A stretch of DNA of 40,859 nucleotides, taken from positions 1 through 40,859 of the forward strand of contig CAYNAM010000007.1 of assembly GCA_964395065.1 (NCBI GenBank), read 5' to 3'. Every line of letters starts with the position of its first letter. Position 1 is the stretch's first letter. Shown one piece after another: positions 15,729-23,700 of the stretch. The stretch is from Entomomonas sp964395065. Its GTDB lineage: Bacteria; Pseudomonadota; Gammaproteobacteria; Pseudomonadales; Pseudomonadaceae. The notes beneath the pieces are model-generated. The model searched no databases. It worked only from the letters and a program-made list of their open reading frames with translations, and was not told the origin of the DNA. The translations under genes and the position numbers were made by a program.

Positions 15729-17123
15729 ATGGATGATAGTCTGCAGAATAATGATGATGAGTTAAATCGTCATTTAACCAATCGACATATCCAATTGATT
15801 GCCATCGGTGGCGCAATAGGTACTGGATTATTTATGGGAGCTGGTAAGACTATCCACTTAGCTGGCCCTTCTATTTTATTGGTTTATATGATTATTGGTG
15901 GGATGCTGTTCTTTGTTATGAGGGCAATGGGGGAGCTTCTTTTATCGAATCTTAGCTATAAGTCATTTATTGATTTTGCGACTGATTTGTTAGGACCTAT
16001 GGCAGGATTTTATATAGGATGGACTTATTGGTTTTGTTGGATTGTGACCGGTATTGCGGATTTAATTGCCATTGCCGGTTACGTTGAATATTTTGCTCCC
16101 AGTGTAGCGCCTTGGATTCCAGCACTTTTTTGTATCTTTCTTTTCTTATGCCTAAATCTTTTAACTGTGAAGCTTTTTGGTGAGATGGAGTTTTGGTTCG
16201 CTATCATTAAGATTGTAGCCATAATAGCGCTTATTGTTGTAGGTTTTTGTTTTATAGTCTATGGTTTTAAAACGCCATCCAATGTTGAAACGTCATTATC
16301 CAACATTTGGAATGATGGTGGTTTCTTTCCTACTGGTGGTTGGGGGTTTATTGCTGGATTCCAAATAGCCGTCTTTGCCTTCGTGGGAATAGAGTTAGTC
16401 GGGACGACGGCAGCCGAGACAAGTGACCCATTAAAAACATTACCCAAGGCCATTAATGCGATACCTGTTCGAATTATTTTATTCTATGTGTTGTCACTTG
16501 CTGTCATTATGTCCGTAATGCCATGGCAAACAATCTCTCCAGAGAAAAGCCCTTTTATCTCTTTGTTTGCTTTTGCTGGCATTCCTGCGGCAGCCGCAGT
16601 GGTTTATTTTGTGGTGTTAACTTCTGCAGCTTCTTCTGCAAACAGTGGGATTTTTTCAACAAGCCGTATGTTATTCGGTCTTGCTTCAACAAGGAAAGCT
16701 CCGAGTACTTTTGCAAAGCTATCAAGGGCATCTGTTCCTGCAAGAGGATTATTGTTTTCATGCGCGTGTCTCTTGCCAGGTGCAATATTATTATATTTCA
16801 ATAATAAACATATTATTCATGCATTTACATTGGTGACTACATTATCGACTATTTTATTTATTTTTGTTTGGACACTGATTCTTTTATCTTATATCGCTTA
16901 TCGCAAAAAACGTCCCGAGTTACATAAAAAATCTTCTTATAAAATGCCTGGTGGGTTATTCATGTGCTATCTTTGTTTGTTATTTATGGCATTCTTGTTA
17001 GTTGCCTTGGCTTTCAGAGAGGATACCCGTCAGGCACTATTATTTAGCCCTCTTTGGTTTGTTATTTTAGGAGTTGGTTACTATTGCATTCCTAATACAG
17101 TTAAATCAGAGTGGAAGAATTAA
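15729..17123 (+). CDS. cycA: D-serine/D-alanine/glycine:H+ symporter
   Basis: 464 residues with about twelve membrane segments, amino acid-polyamine-organocation family. It is very close to E. coli CycA: RHLTNRHIQLIAIGGAIGTG, FFVMRAMGELLLSNL, FVGIELVGTTAAET and VVLTSAASSANSGIFSTSRM are all shared. CycA imports glycine, D-alanine and D-serine across the inner membrane. Most of the start is supported by an AGAGG site upstream of the ATG. It is monocistronic, diverging from the TerC-family gene and ending at a bidirectional terminator shared with rpsI. Substrate preference among glycine, D-alanine and D-serine is inferred from similarity. Confidence 0.94.
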   Translation: MDDSLQNNDDELNRHLTNRHIQLIAIGGAIGTGLFMGAGKTIHLAGPSILLVYMIIGGMLFFVMRAMGELLLSNLSYKSFIDFATDLLGPMAGFYIGWTYWFCWIVTGIADLIAIAGYVEYFAPSVAPWIPALFCIFLFLCLNLLTVKLFGEMEFWFAIIKIVAIIALIVVGFCFIVYGFKTPSNVETSLSNIWNDGGFFPTGGWGFIAGFQIAVFAFVGIELVGTTAAETSDPLKTLPKAINAIPVRIILFYVLSLAVIMSVMPWQTISPEKSPFISLFAFAGIPAAAAVVYFVVLTSAASSANSGIFSTSRMLFGLASTRKAPSTFAKLSRASVPARGLLFSCACLLPGAILLYFNNKHIIHAFTLVTTLSTILFIFVWTLILLSYIAYRKKRPELHKKSSYKMPGGLFMCYLCLLFMAFLLVALAFREDTRQALLFSPLWFVILGVGYYCIPNTVKSEWKN

Positions 17124-17197
17124 TCGTAATAGCTGTTAGATTAGAGCCTATTGTTAGGAATGAGAATAGTCTTTTAAAAATATAAATGATTGGATAT

Positions 17198-17227
17198 AAA
17201 AAAAGCACCCATAAGGGTGCTTTTTTT
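17198..17227. terminator. Bidirectional terminator between cycA and rpsI
   Basis: Stem GCACCC (17205-17210), loop ATAA, stem GGGTGC (17215-17220), flanked by seven A on the left and seven T on the right. It therefore works as a rho-independent terminator in both directions, for cycA (plus) and rplM-rpsI (minus). Confidence 0.92.
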
Positions 17228-17242
17228 GAACTGCAAAACAAA

Positions 17243-17632
17243 TTAACGTTTTGAGTATTGTGGACGTTTACGCGCTTTGCGTAGACCCACTTTCTTACGT
17301 TCAACTTCACGTGCATCACGAGTAACATAACCCGCTTTACGTAGGATGCTACGTAATGTTTCATCGTACTCGATTAATGCACGAGTGATACCATGGCGAA
17401 TAGCACCTGCTTGACCGCTAACACCACCACCGATAACGGTGATGAAAAGATCAAAATTTTCAGTATTTTCTGTTAACTCTAAAGGTTGACGAACAACCAT
17501 GCGAGCAGTTTCACGACCAAAGAATGTATCTAGGTCACGATTGTTAATAGAAATTTTACCAGTGCCTTTGCGTAAGAATACACGTGCAACGGCAGTTTTG
17601 CGACGACCTGTACCGTAGTTTTGAGCTGACAT
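17243..17632 (-). CDS. rpsI: 30S ribosomal protein S9
   Basis: 129 residues, normal length. The N-terminus YGTGRRKTAVARVFLRKG, the GGGVSGQAGAIRHGITRAL core and the basic C-terminal tail GLRKARKRPQYSKR (which reaches the P-site tRNA in the ribosome) are diagnostic. Upstream TTG/ATT codons would extend it slightly; the ATG at 17632 after AGGA is the usual family start. Second gene of the rplM-rpsI operon, 15 bp after rplM. Confidence 0.98.
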   Translation of the reverse strand: MSAQNYGTGRRKTAVARVFLRKGTGKISINNRDLDTFFGRETARMVVRQPLELTENTENFDLFITVIGGGVSGQAGAIRHGITRALIEYDETLRSILRKAGYVTRDAREVERKKVGLRKARKRPQYSKR

Positions 17633-17647
17633 AATCAATCCTGCCTA

Positions 17648-18076
17648 TTAAATTTTCAATTCTTGTGGTTGTTGAGCTGTATGTGGGTGTTCTGCACCTT
17701 TATACACTTTCAGCTTACGATACATAGCACGACCTAAAGGGTTCTTAGGTAACATACCTTTTACAGCTGTTTCAATAATACGTTCTGGCGCCCTAACAAC
17801 GAGTTTGTCAAAAGTAATTTCTTTAATTCCACCAGGAAAACCTGAGTGAGAGTAATATTTTTTATCTGTTGTTTTTGAACCAGTTACTTTTACTTGTTCA
17901 GCATTGATAACAACGATATAGTCACCTGTATCAACGTGAGGAGTATACTCTGGCTTATGTTTACCACGTAAACGTAATGCGATTTCAGTCGCTAAACGAC
18001 CCAATGTTTTTCCTGCCGCATCAATAACAAACCAGTCACGTTTAACTGTTTCTGGCTTTGCACTAAAAGTTTTCAT
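17648..18076 (-). CDS. rplM: 50S ribosomal protein L13
   Basis: 142 residues, normal length. MKTFSAKPETVKRDWFVIDA, GKTLGRLATEIALRLRGKHK and MLPKNPLGRAMYRKLKVYKG are family signatures. L13 is an early-assembling protein of the large subunit and is reported to feed back on the rplM-rpsI leader in E. coli. Here a hairpin (18093-18111) sits just before the GAGG ribosome-binding site, and another C-rich hairpin lies farther upstream, consistent with leader control. rpsI follows in the same operon. Confidence 0.98.
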   Translation of the reverse strand: MKTFSAKPETVKRDWFVIDAAGKTLGRLATEIALRLRGKHKPEYTPHVDTGDYIVVINAEQVKVTGSKTTDKKYYSHSGFPGGIKEITFDKLVVRAPERIIETAVKGMLPKNPLGRAMYRKLKVYKGAEHPHTAQQPQELKI

Positions 18077-18092
18077 TCTTTATAGCCTCAAG

Positions 18093-18180
18093 ACCGCATA
18101 AAGTTGGCGGTAGATTTAAAAAATATGTTTAATAAATAAAAGCTACCTATCTAACACTATGTGGGGTCGGGGTTATAGTG
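18093..18180 (-). promoter_or_regulatory. Structured leader upstream of rplM
   Basis: Two inverted repeats lie in the presumed rplM mRNA leader (minus strand). One is ACCGC/GCGGT (18093-18097 with 18107-18111) immediately before the ribosome-binding site. The other is CACTAT/ATAGTG (18155-18160 with 18175-18180), whose loop on the RNA strand reads AACCCCGACCCCAC, an unusual C-rich run in this AT-rich DNA. TATAAC within the second repeat could also be read as a -10 box, in which case only the first would be transcribed. A role in L13 feedback is inference. Confidence 0.35.
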
Positions 18181-18356
18181 CGACATGGAGCCATTAATCA
18201 TTCTTCATTAAAGCATTACTAGGCTTAATACTTTAAATATTGTAGGTGATACACCTACGAAAATGGTCGTGTTATTATCCAGATTTTTCACAAATTATCA
18301 AGTGATTTTTCAAAAATCTGTTTGCGGCAGAGTGTAATACTCATTGATTCTCTTTC

Positions 18357-18965
18357 TTAGCCTGTCTTAATTACATAGTAATTTGAGATTTCTGGTTGGC
18401 TATCAAAAATTGTTTCTAATTTAGGAGAAAACCATAAACTTGCAGGTGTGATAGTTTTTCTTTGCCAAGGAATTCTGCCAAAAAACCATAGTTTCCAAAA
18501 AGTTAAATTGGCATTTGGGTTACTTTTTAATAGGTCGTTGAATGTTTCAATTTTGCCAATTTCAAGATCAAGAGCTTCTTTATAAATTTCATAGATAAAC
18601 TTTGAGCAGAATTGTCGTTTTGAATCAAATCTGAAACCTGTATGGTATAAAATATTAAGTCTTTGTGGAATCTGGTTGCAAATGGCTGTTTTTTGTTGTT
18701 CGGTTAAAACGTTCCTGAGTCGTTTAATTGCATAATGATGCTTGTTCGAGCGTTTTATAAATTTTTTAAGTGTTGTCGTTGTTGATATGGGGACACGACT
18801 TTCTGCTACTAAGTAGTCCTCTCCATTATGGCCAATAATTATGCCTACATGATTACTCCAGCACAATGACGCTGTTGAAATGCTTTTAAATAATTGTGCT
18901 GCGATACAGGTAAAAATAATATCGCCAATTTCTAATGGAGGAGAGTTTGCGTGAGTTGAAAGCAT
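18357..18965 (-). CDS. yebB: YebB-family permuted papain-like protein
   Basis: 202 residues. The order of catalytic residues is circularly permuted compared with NlpC/P60 enzymes. H39 (CWSNHVGIIIGHNGEDYLVA) comes first, E55 (AESR) follows, and the candidate nucleophile C120 (RQFCSKFIYEIYKEA) comes last. The NPNANLTFWKLWFFGRIPW and TPASLW stretches match my memory of E. coli YebB closely. Members of the wider YaeF/YiiX group are predicted thiol hydrolases acting on amide or ester bonds. The cellular substrate of YebB is not established. There is no signal peptide, so a cytoplasmic location is likely. Single gene, divergent from cbrX-cbrA. Confidence 0.85.
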   Translation of the reverse strand: MLSTHANSPPLEIGDIIFTCIAAQLFKSISTASLCWSNHVGIIIGHNGEDYLVAESRVPISTTTTLKKFIKRSNKHHYAIKRLRNVLTEQQKTAICNQIPQRLNILYHTGFRFDSKRQFCSKFIYEIYKEALDLEIGKIETFNDLLKSNPNANLTFWKLWFFGRIPWQRKTITPASLWFSPKLETIFDSQPEISNYYVIKTG

Positions 18966-19102
18966 AGCTATTCCTTTATTGATTTGTAATCTATATAGTA
19001 GAAGTATGTAATTATTTATATTTTAATACAAGTGTTAGAAATATTCCGTAATGAACTGATATCAATCGTTTGGAATAGTTTGCTACACTGTTGGATAGTC
19101 AT

Positions 19103-19279
19103 ATGTATATATATAGGCTTGTATTGTTATTGGTTGTGATTATTTTTTTGTTGTCTCCAGGTATTTTGGATTGGTGGGCATCAGGAGATAGTGCATGGTA
19201 TACACCTTATTTTTTTTGGTTTATGAGTATTGTTGCCATGCTAATATTACAAGGAAAGCATGATGTCGATGAGCTTTAA
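19103..19279 (+). CDS. cbrX: Small membrane protein upstream of cbrA (CbrX-like)
   Basis: 58 residues from the ATG at 19103. A TTG at 19091 would add four residues. The protein has two hydrophobic segments (LVLLLVVIIFLLSPGILDWW and YFFWFMSIVAMLIL) and a short charged tail, so it should be a small inner-membrane protein. Its end overlaps the cbrA start by 20 bp, indicating translational coupling. A small membrane-protein gene in the same position in Pseudomonas is known as cbrX. It could help CbrA expression or insertion; its function is not known to me. The ribosome-binding site is weak for either start. Confidence 0.68.
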   Translation: MYIYRLVLLLVVIIFLLSPGILDWWASGDSAWYTPYFFWFMSIVAMLILQGKHDVDEL

Positions 19280-22211
19280 TATCAGTTTCCTTGCTATTAT
19301 TAGTGTTATTTATTTGCTAGTCCTTTTGGGGGTGGCTTGGTTTTCTGACCGTAGCCAATTGATGGCTAAGCTAGCGAGTCATCCCTTTATTTATGTCCTT
19401 TCACTAGGCGTTTATAGTAGCGCTTTAACTTTTTATGGATTAGTTGGGTTAGCCATGCAGTATGGATATGGCTATTTAGCTGTGGGGCTTGGTTTTACTG
19501 CAACTTTTTTGTTAGTTCCTGTGTTGTTGTTTCCAATTTTGAGGCTGACTCAAAATCATCAGCTATCGTCGCTCGCTGATTTGTTTTCCTTTCGTTTTCG
19601 TAGCCGTTGGGCTGGTATTTTGACTTGTCTTTTTATGCTGATAGGCATGCTACCTCTAATCGCTTTTCAGATTAAATTATTAGCTGGATCAGTTTCAATA
19701 TTAACGCGCCAGCCTATGTCTCATATTTGGTCATTTGTATTTTGTATATTTTTGATTGTTTTTAGTATTCTTTTTGGAACAAAACAGCTCTCTGTTCGCG
19801 AGAAGCGGGTTGGGTTGTTGATGGCGGTGGTATTTGAGTCAATTATTAAGTTGCTCGTTTTTGTTATTTTGGCCGGCTATGTGGTGTACAGTATTTTTGG
19901 TGGTTTTTCAGCGTTAAATCATTGGTTAGTCGAAAATAAGCATGTTTTAGATACATTTCGTTCATCCATAGATGCAGGCCCTTGGAGAGCATTGTTGTTG
20001 TCATTTTTTGCGTCAGCAGTGGTTATGCCGCATATGTTTCATATGACATTTGCAGAAAATGTTACGCCGCGTTCTTTGATGTTCGCAAGCTGGGGGTTAC
20101 CACTTTATTTATTAATAATAGCGTTATGTGTTCCACTTATTTTATGGGGAGGAATGACTTTAAGTTTATCAATGGACCCCGATTATTATGCGCTGGGCAT
20201 TGGTATGGAGAGTAATAGCCTTTGGTTATCAGTCGTTGCTTATATAGGAGGTTTGGCGGCAGGGAGTGGTTTAATTATTGTGTCTACAATAGCCCTTTCT
20301 GGAATGTTGCTTAATCATCTAATTTTACCTCTTTATAGACCCCCTGCTGATAATGATATTTATCGTTGGTTGAAATTGGTTCGCCGTAGTCTCACGGTTA
20401 TTATTATTTTATTAGGTTATATTTTTTATTTATTGACTTGTCAAGACTATAGTACGAATGAAACAGGGCTTGCTGCCTTTATTGCAATGTTGCAGTTTCT
20501 TCCAGGCGTATTGGTTTTGCTTTATTGGAAGCAGGGTAATAAAAAAGGGTTTATTGCAGGATTATTAACGGGAATGTTCTGTTGGGGAATCCTTGTTTTA
20601 TTACCTTTAATATCTCCTATTAGTTCTATCTCTGTACTTTCTCTTTTTTCTATTAAATTACCTGATCAAGATGATTGGCATTTTGCTACAGTTATTTCAC
20701 TTACAGCAAATGCTATGGTGCTACTATTTGTATCATTAGTTACGAAGAGATCGGATGATGAAAAGCGTGCAGCAAGTTTATGTGTAGTTAATACAACACA
20801 ATATATACAGCGAAAAGAAGCGACATTAAGCTCTCCTCGGGAGTTTATTAGAGAGTTAGAAATTCCTTTAGGTTATAAAATGGCGCGTAAGGAAGTAAAA
20901 CGCGCATTATCTGATTTGGGCTTTTCTATTGATGAGCGTCGTGCATACGCTCTTCGCCGGTTAAGGGAGCAGCTAGAGGTTAACCTATCAGGTTTATTAG
21001 GGCCTCATGTCGCTCACCAGATGGTTTATGAGTTTTTATCTTATCAGTCTGCTCCAGTTATAGCGATGAATGAAGATATTTACTTTATGGAGAATCATTT
21101 AGAGAGTTATGAGACAAGATTAACCGGGCTTGCTGCTGAGTTAGATTCTTTGCGGCGATACCACAGATTGACTTTGCAAATTTTGCCTATTGGTGTTTGC
21201 TCCTTTTCAAAAGGGCGAGATGTTTTACTGTGGAATCGTGCAATGGAGCAGATTACAGGTTTAACAGCAGATAATACTGTCGGAGTTAATTTAGATTTTG
21301 TTGAAGGGGCATGGCAGGCTTTGTTCTTAAGTTGTATAGAGTCGAAAGAGGGGCATCTTTATAAACAATCAATCGATATTGATGGGCATACACGTTGGTA
21401 TAATTTACACAAGGCCATGATCAGTGACTCTATTTTGATTAATAGAGGAGGAACTGTGATTTTGGTAGAGGATATTACAGAAACTTATTTATTAGAAAGC
21501 CAGTTAATCCATTCGGAGCGATTAGCTTCAATTGGTCGCTTGGCGGCTGGTGTGGCTCATGAGATAGGAAATCCTGTGACAGGTATTGCTTGTTTAGCTC
21601 AAATACTTAGAGAGGAATGGCTTGAGCATGATGAAATTGCAGAAATGTCAGAGCAAATTATTGAGCAAACAAAGCGCATCTCAAAGATTGTACATTCTCT
21701 GGTTAATTTTTCTCATGCCGGCGCTGATGTTCAGCTAAATACGCCCATTTCTTTACGAAGTATTACTCAAGAAACAATTAATTTGCTAGTGCTCAATAAA
21801 GATGAAAAGTATGTTTCTTTTCAAAATTTTTGTGATGAAAGGCATCAAGTATTAGGCAATGCGCAGCGTTTAACACAAGTACTTATTAATTTATTAGACA
21901 ATGCACGAGATGCATCGGAAGAAGGTGGCGTTATTAGCATTATAACGAGAGAACTCTCAGGTTTTATAGAGATTCTTGTTGAGGATGAAGGAGAGGGGAT
22001 TCCTGATGAAGTTAAGGAGCAGATCTTTGAACCATTTTTTACAACCAAAGAGCCTGGAGTGGGGACGGGGTTAGGTTTATCCTTAGTATACTCCATTATT
22101 GAAGATCATCATGGTAAAGTAAGCGTTAAAAGCCCTCTGGACTTATCAACTAAAAGAGGAACTTGCTTTTCAATTATATTGCCTAAATATGTTGACTATA
22201 CTATGGTATAG
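19260..22211 (+). CDS. cbrA: Sensor histidine kinase CbrA with SLC5 transporter domain
   Basis: 983 residues. Residues about 1-500 form a sodium:solute symporter (SLC5) domain with about 13 membrane segments. A STAC-like linker (about 515-610) follows, then a PAS domain (about 635-750), then HisKA with the phospho-acceptor H767 in AAGVAHEIGNPVTG. The HATPase domain has an N box (NLLDNARDASEE), DEGEGIP, FEPFFTTKEPGVGTGLGLS and GLSLVYSIIEDHHG. It senses carbon/nitrogen status, and the symporter domain of Pseudomonas CbrA is reported to transport histidine. It phosphorylates CbrB. The start is ATGATG after AAGGAAAG, overlapping cbrX. cbrB follows 35 bp downstream. Confidence 0.96.
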   Translation: MMSMSFNISFLAIISVIYLLVLLGVAWFSDRSQLMAKLASHPFIYVLSLGVYSSALTFYGLVGLAMQYGYGYLAVGLGFTATFLLVPVLLFPILRLTQNHQLSSLADLFSFRFRSRWAGILTCLFMLIGMLPLIAFQIKLLAGSVSILTRQPMSHIWSFVFCIFLIVFSILFGTKQLSVREKRVGLLMAVVFESIIKLLVFVILAGYVVYSIFGGFSALNHWLVENKHVLDTFRSSIDAGPWRALLLSFFASAVVMPHMFHMTFAENVTPRSLMFASWGLPLYLLIIALCVPLILWGGMTLSLSMDPDYYALGIGMESNSLWLSVVAYIGGLAAGSGLIIVSTIALSGMLLNHLILPLYRPPADNDIYRWLKLVRRSLTVIIILLGYIFYLLTCQDYSTNETGLAAFIAMLQFLPGVLVLLYWKQGNKKGFIAGLLTGMFCWGILVLLPLISPISSISVLSLFSIKLPDQDDWHFATVISLTANAMVLLFVSLVTKRSDDEKRAASLCVVNTTQYIQRKEATLSSPREFIRELEIPLGYKMARKEVKRALSDLGFSIDERRAYALRRLREQLEVNLSGLLGPHVAHQMVYEFLSYQSAPVIAMNEDIYFMENHLESYETRLTGLAAELDSLRRYHRLTLQILPIGVCSFSKGRDVLLWNRAMEQITGLTADNTVGVNLDFVEGAWQALFLSCIESKEGHLYKQSIDIDGHTRWYNLHKAMISDSILINRGGTVILVEDITETYLLESQLIHSERLASIGRLAAGVAHEIGNPVTGIACLAQILREEWLEHDEIAEMSEQIIEQTKRISKIVHSLVNFSHAGADVQLNTPISLRSITQETINLLVLNKDEKYVSFQNFCDERHQVLGNAQRLTQVLINLLDNARDASEEGGVISIITRELSGFIEILVEDEGEGIPDEVKEQIFEPFFTTKEPGVGTGLGLSLVYSIIEDHHGKVSVKSPLDLSTKRGTCFSIILPKYVDYTMV

Positions 22212-22246
22212 TAGAGAGAGTTAGTAATAAACATTGTGGAATTTTT

Positions 22247-23644
22247 ATGTCACATATATTGCTTGTAGAAGATGAGTCTATAATACGTACCTCGTTAAAG
22301 CGATTGCTAGAGCGTAACCAATATCAGGTGAGTGAGGCAGGCTCTGTTGCAGAAGCAAAAAACAATTATGATATTCAAAGTTTTGATTTAATTATTACCG
22401 ATTTAAGGCTTCCAGGTGCTCCTGGGACTGATATGATTGATTTGGCGGAAGGAGTTCCCGTATTGGTCATGACAAGCTATGCTAGTTTGCGCTCAGCCAT
22501 CGATTCGATGAAAATGGGAGCTGTTGATTATATAGCAAAGCCTTTTGATCATGCGGATATCTTAAAGGCGATCGCTGAGTCGCTAGATAAAAAAGAAGCG
22601 AAGAAGAATAAGAAAATAACCTCGCAAGAAATAGGCAGTAAGGCAAGTAAAGAGCAACGTACTCATATTATAGGGACTAGCCCGCTGATGATTAAACTTT
22701 TTGAGAAAATAGAAAAAGTTGCTCCAACCAATTCTACTGTACTGGTTCTTGGAGAGTCGGGTACAGGAAAAGAGCTTGTTGCACGATCATTACATGAGCA
22801 ATCGCCTCGTTATAAAGCTCCTCTTATCTCTGTAAATTGTGCAGCTATTCCAGAAACGCTGATTGAATCAGAATTATTTGGGCATGAAAAAGGTGCTTTT
22901 ACAGGTGCAGTAGCCAACCGAACTGGGCTTATTGAGGCGGCTAATGGAGGTACACTTTTTTTAGACGAAATAGGGGAGCTACCTTTAGAGGCTCAGGCAA
23001 GATTATTGCGGGTGTTACAAGAAGGAGAGATTCGTAAAGTAGGTTCTGTTGCTTCCCAAAAAGTGGATGTTCGATTGATTGCGGCGACCCATCGTGATTT
23101 GAAGTTTTTAGCCGCGAATGGGGAGTTTCGTAGTGACTTATTTTATCGGTTAAATGTTATCAGTTTGCAGTTACCTGCTTTACGTGATCGTGGTAAGGAT
23201 GTATTGGAGATTGCTAAAGCTTTTCTTGATCGTCAAATGAACTCAATGGATAAGAATGGTATGGTTTTTACTGATGAGGCTGAGCAAGCTATTCTTAACT
23301 ATTCATGGCCAGGTAATGTTCGCGAGTTAGAAAATGCAATAGAGCGAGCTGTTATTCTGTGTGACACCAACAAAATAACGGTTGAGAATTTAGGATTAGA
23401 GCTAGAGGCCTATGGATTGGCAAGCTCCGAGGATGATGAGTTGGCAAATGTTTTCAAGACAATGGATGATGTGCCAAACACAAAAGATCTTGAGGATGGT
23501 GTGTCATTAGAGGATTACTTCCAACATTTTGTGCTACAGAATCAGGATAAAATGACAGAAACAGAGTTAGCTCGTAAGTTAGGCGTTAGTCGAAAGTGCT
23601 TGTGGGAGCGTCGTCAGAAATTAGGAATACCTAAAAGAAAATAA
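22247..23644 (+). CDS. cbrB: NtrC-family sigma-54 response regulator CbrB
   Basis: 465 residues. The receiver domain (1-115) has acidic residues E8/D9, phospho-acceptor D52 (IITDLRLPG), T76 and K98. The AAA+ domain (about 140-375) has Walker A GESGTGKE (K175) and GAFTGA (216-221), the loop that contacts sigma-54. The C-terminal Fis-type HTH reads TETELARKLGVSRKCLWERR. With CbrA it controls use of amino acids and other less-preferred carbon sources. In Pseudomonas it also drives CrcZ transcription to relieve catabolite repression. The family is usually followed by crcZ, but here only 52 bp remain before the convergent anmK gene. Confidence 0.96.
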   Translation: MSHILLVEDESIIRTSLKRLLERNQYQVSEAGSVAEAKNNYDIQSFDLIITDLRLPGAPGTDMIDLAEGVPVLVMTSYASLRSAIDSMKMGAVDYIAKPFDHADILKAIAESLDKKEAKKNKKITSQEIGSKASKEQRTHIIGTSPLMIKLFEKIEKVAPTNSTVLVLGESGTGKELVARSLHEQSPRYKAPLISVNCAAIPETLIESELFGHEKGAFTGAVANRTGLIEAANGGTLFLDEIGELPLEAQARLLRVLQEGEIRKVGSVASQKVDVRLIAATHRDLKFLAANGEFRSDLFYRLNVISLQLPALRDRGKDVLEIAKAFLDRQMNSMDKNGMVFTDEAEQAILNYSWPGNVRELENAIERAVILCDTNKITVENLGLELEAYGLASSEDDELANVFKTMDDVPNTKDLEDGVSLEDYFQHFVLQNQDKMTETELARKLGVSRKCLWERRQKLGIPKRK

Positions 23645-23658
23645 TGTTTACACGAACC

Positions 23659-23700
23659 CTAATAACAATGATTGTTCAATATACATTACATTGTTATTAG
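23659..23700. terminator. Inverted repeat between convergent cbrB and anmK
   Basis: A perfect 12-bp inverted repeat, CTAATAACAATG (23659-23670) and CATTGTTATTAG (23689-23700), with an 18-nt loop. It covers nearly the whole gap between the two stop codons, and the right arm includes the anmK stop. It is AT-rich and lacks a long T run, so it is probably a weak bidirectional terminator or an mRNA 3'-end stabiliser. Confidence 0.55.

Noticed and set aside
16523..16836. Several open frames on both strands within cycA
   Set aside because: They are shadows of the cycA coding sequence, which matches a known transporter along its full length.
17101..17364. Minus-strand open frame over the cycA-rpsI junction
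   Set aside because: It overlaps rpsI in another frame and spans a strong bidirectional terminator.
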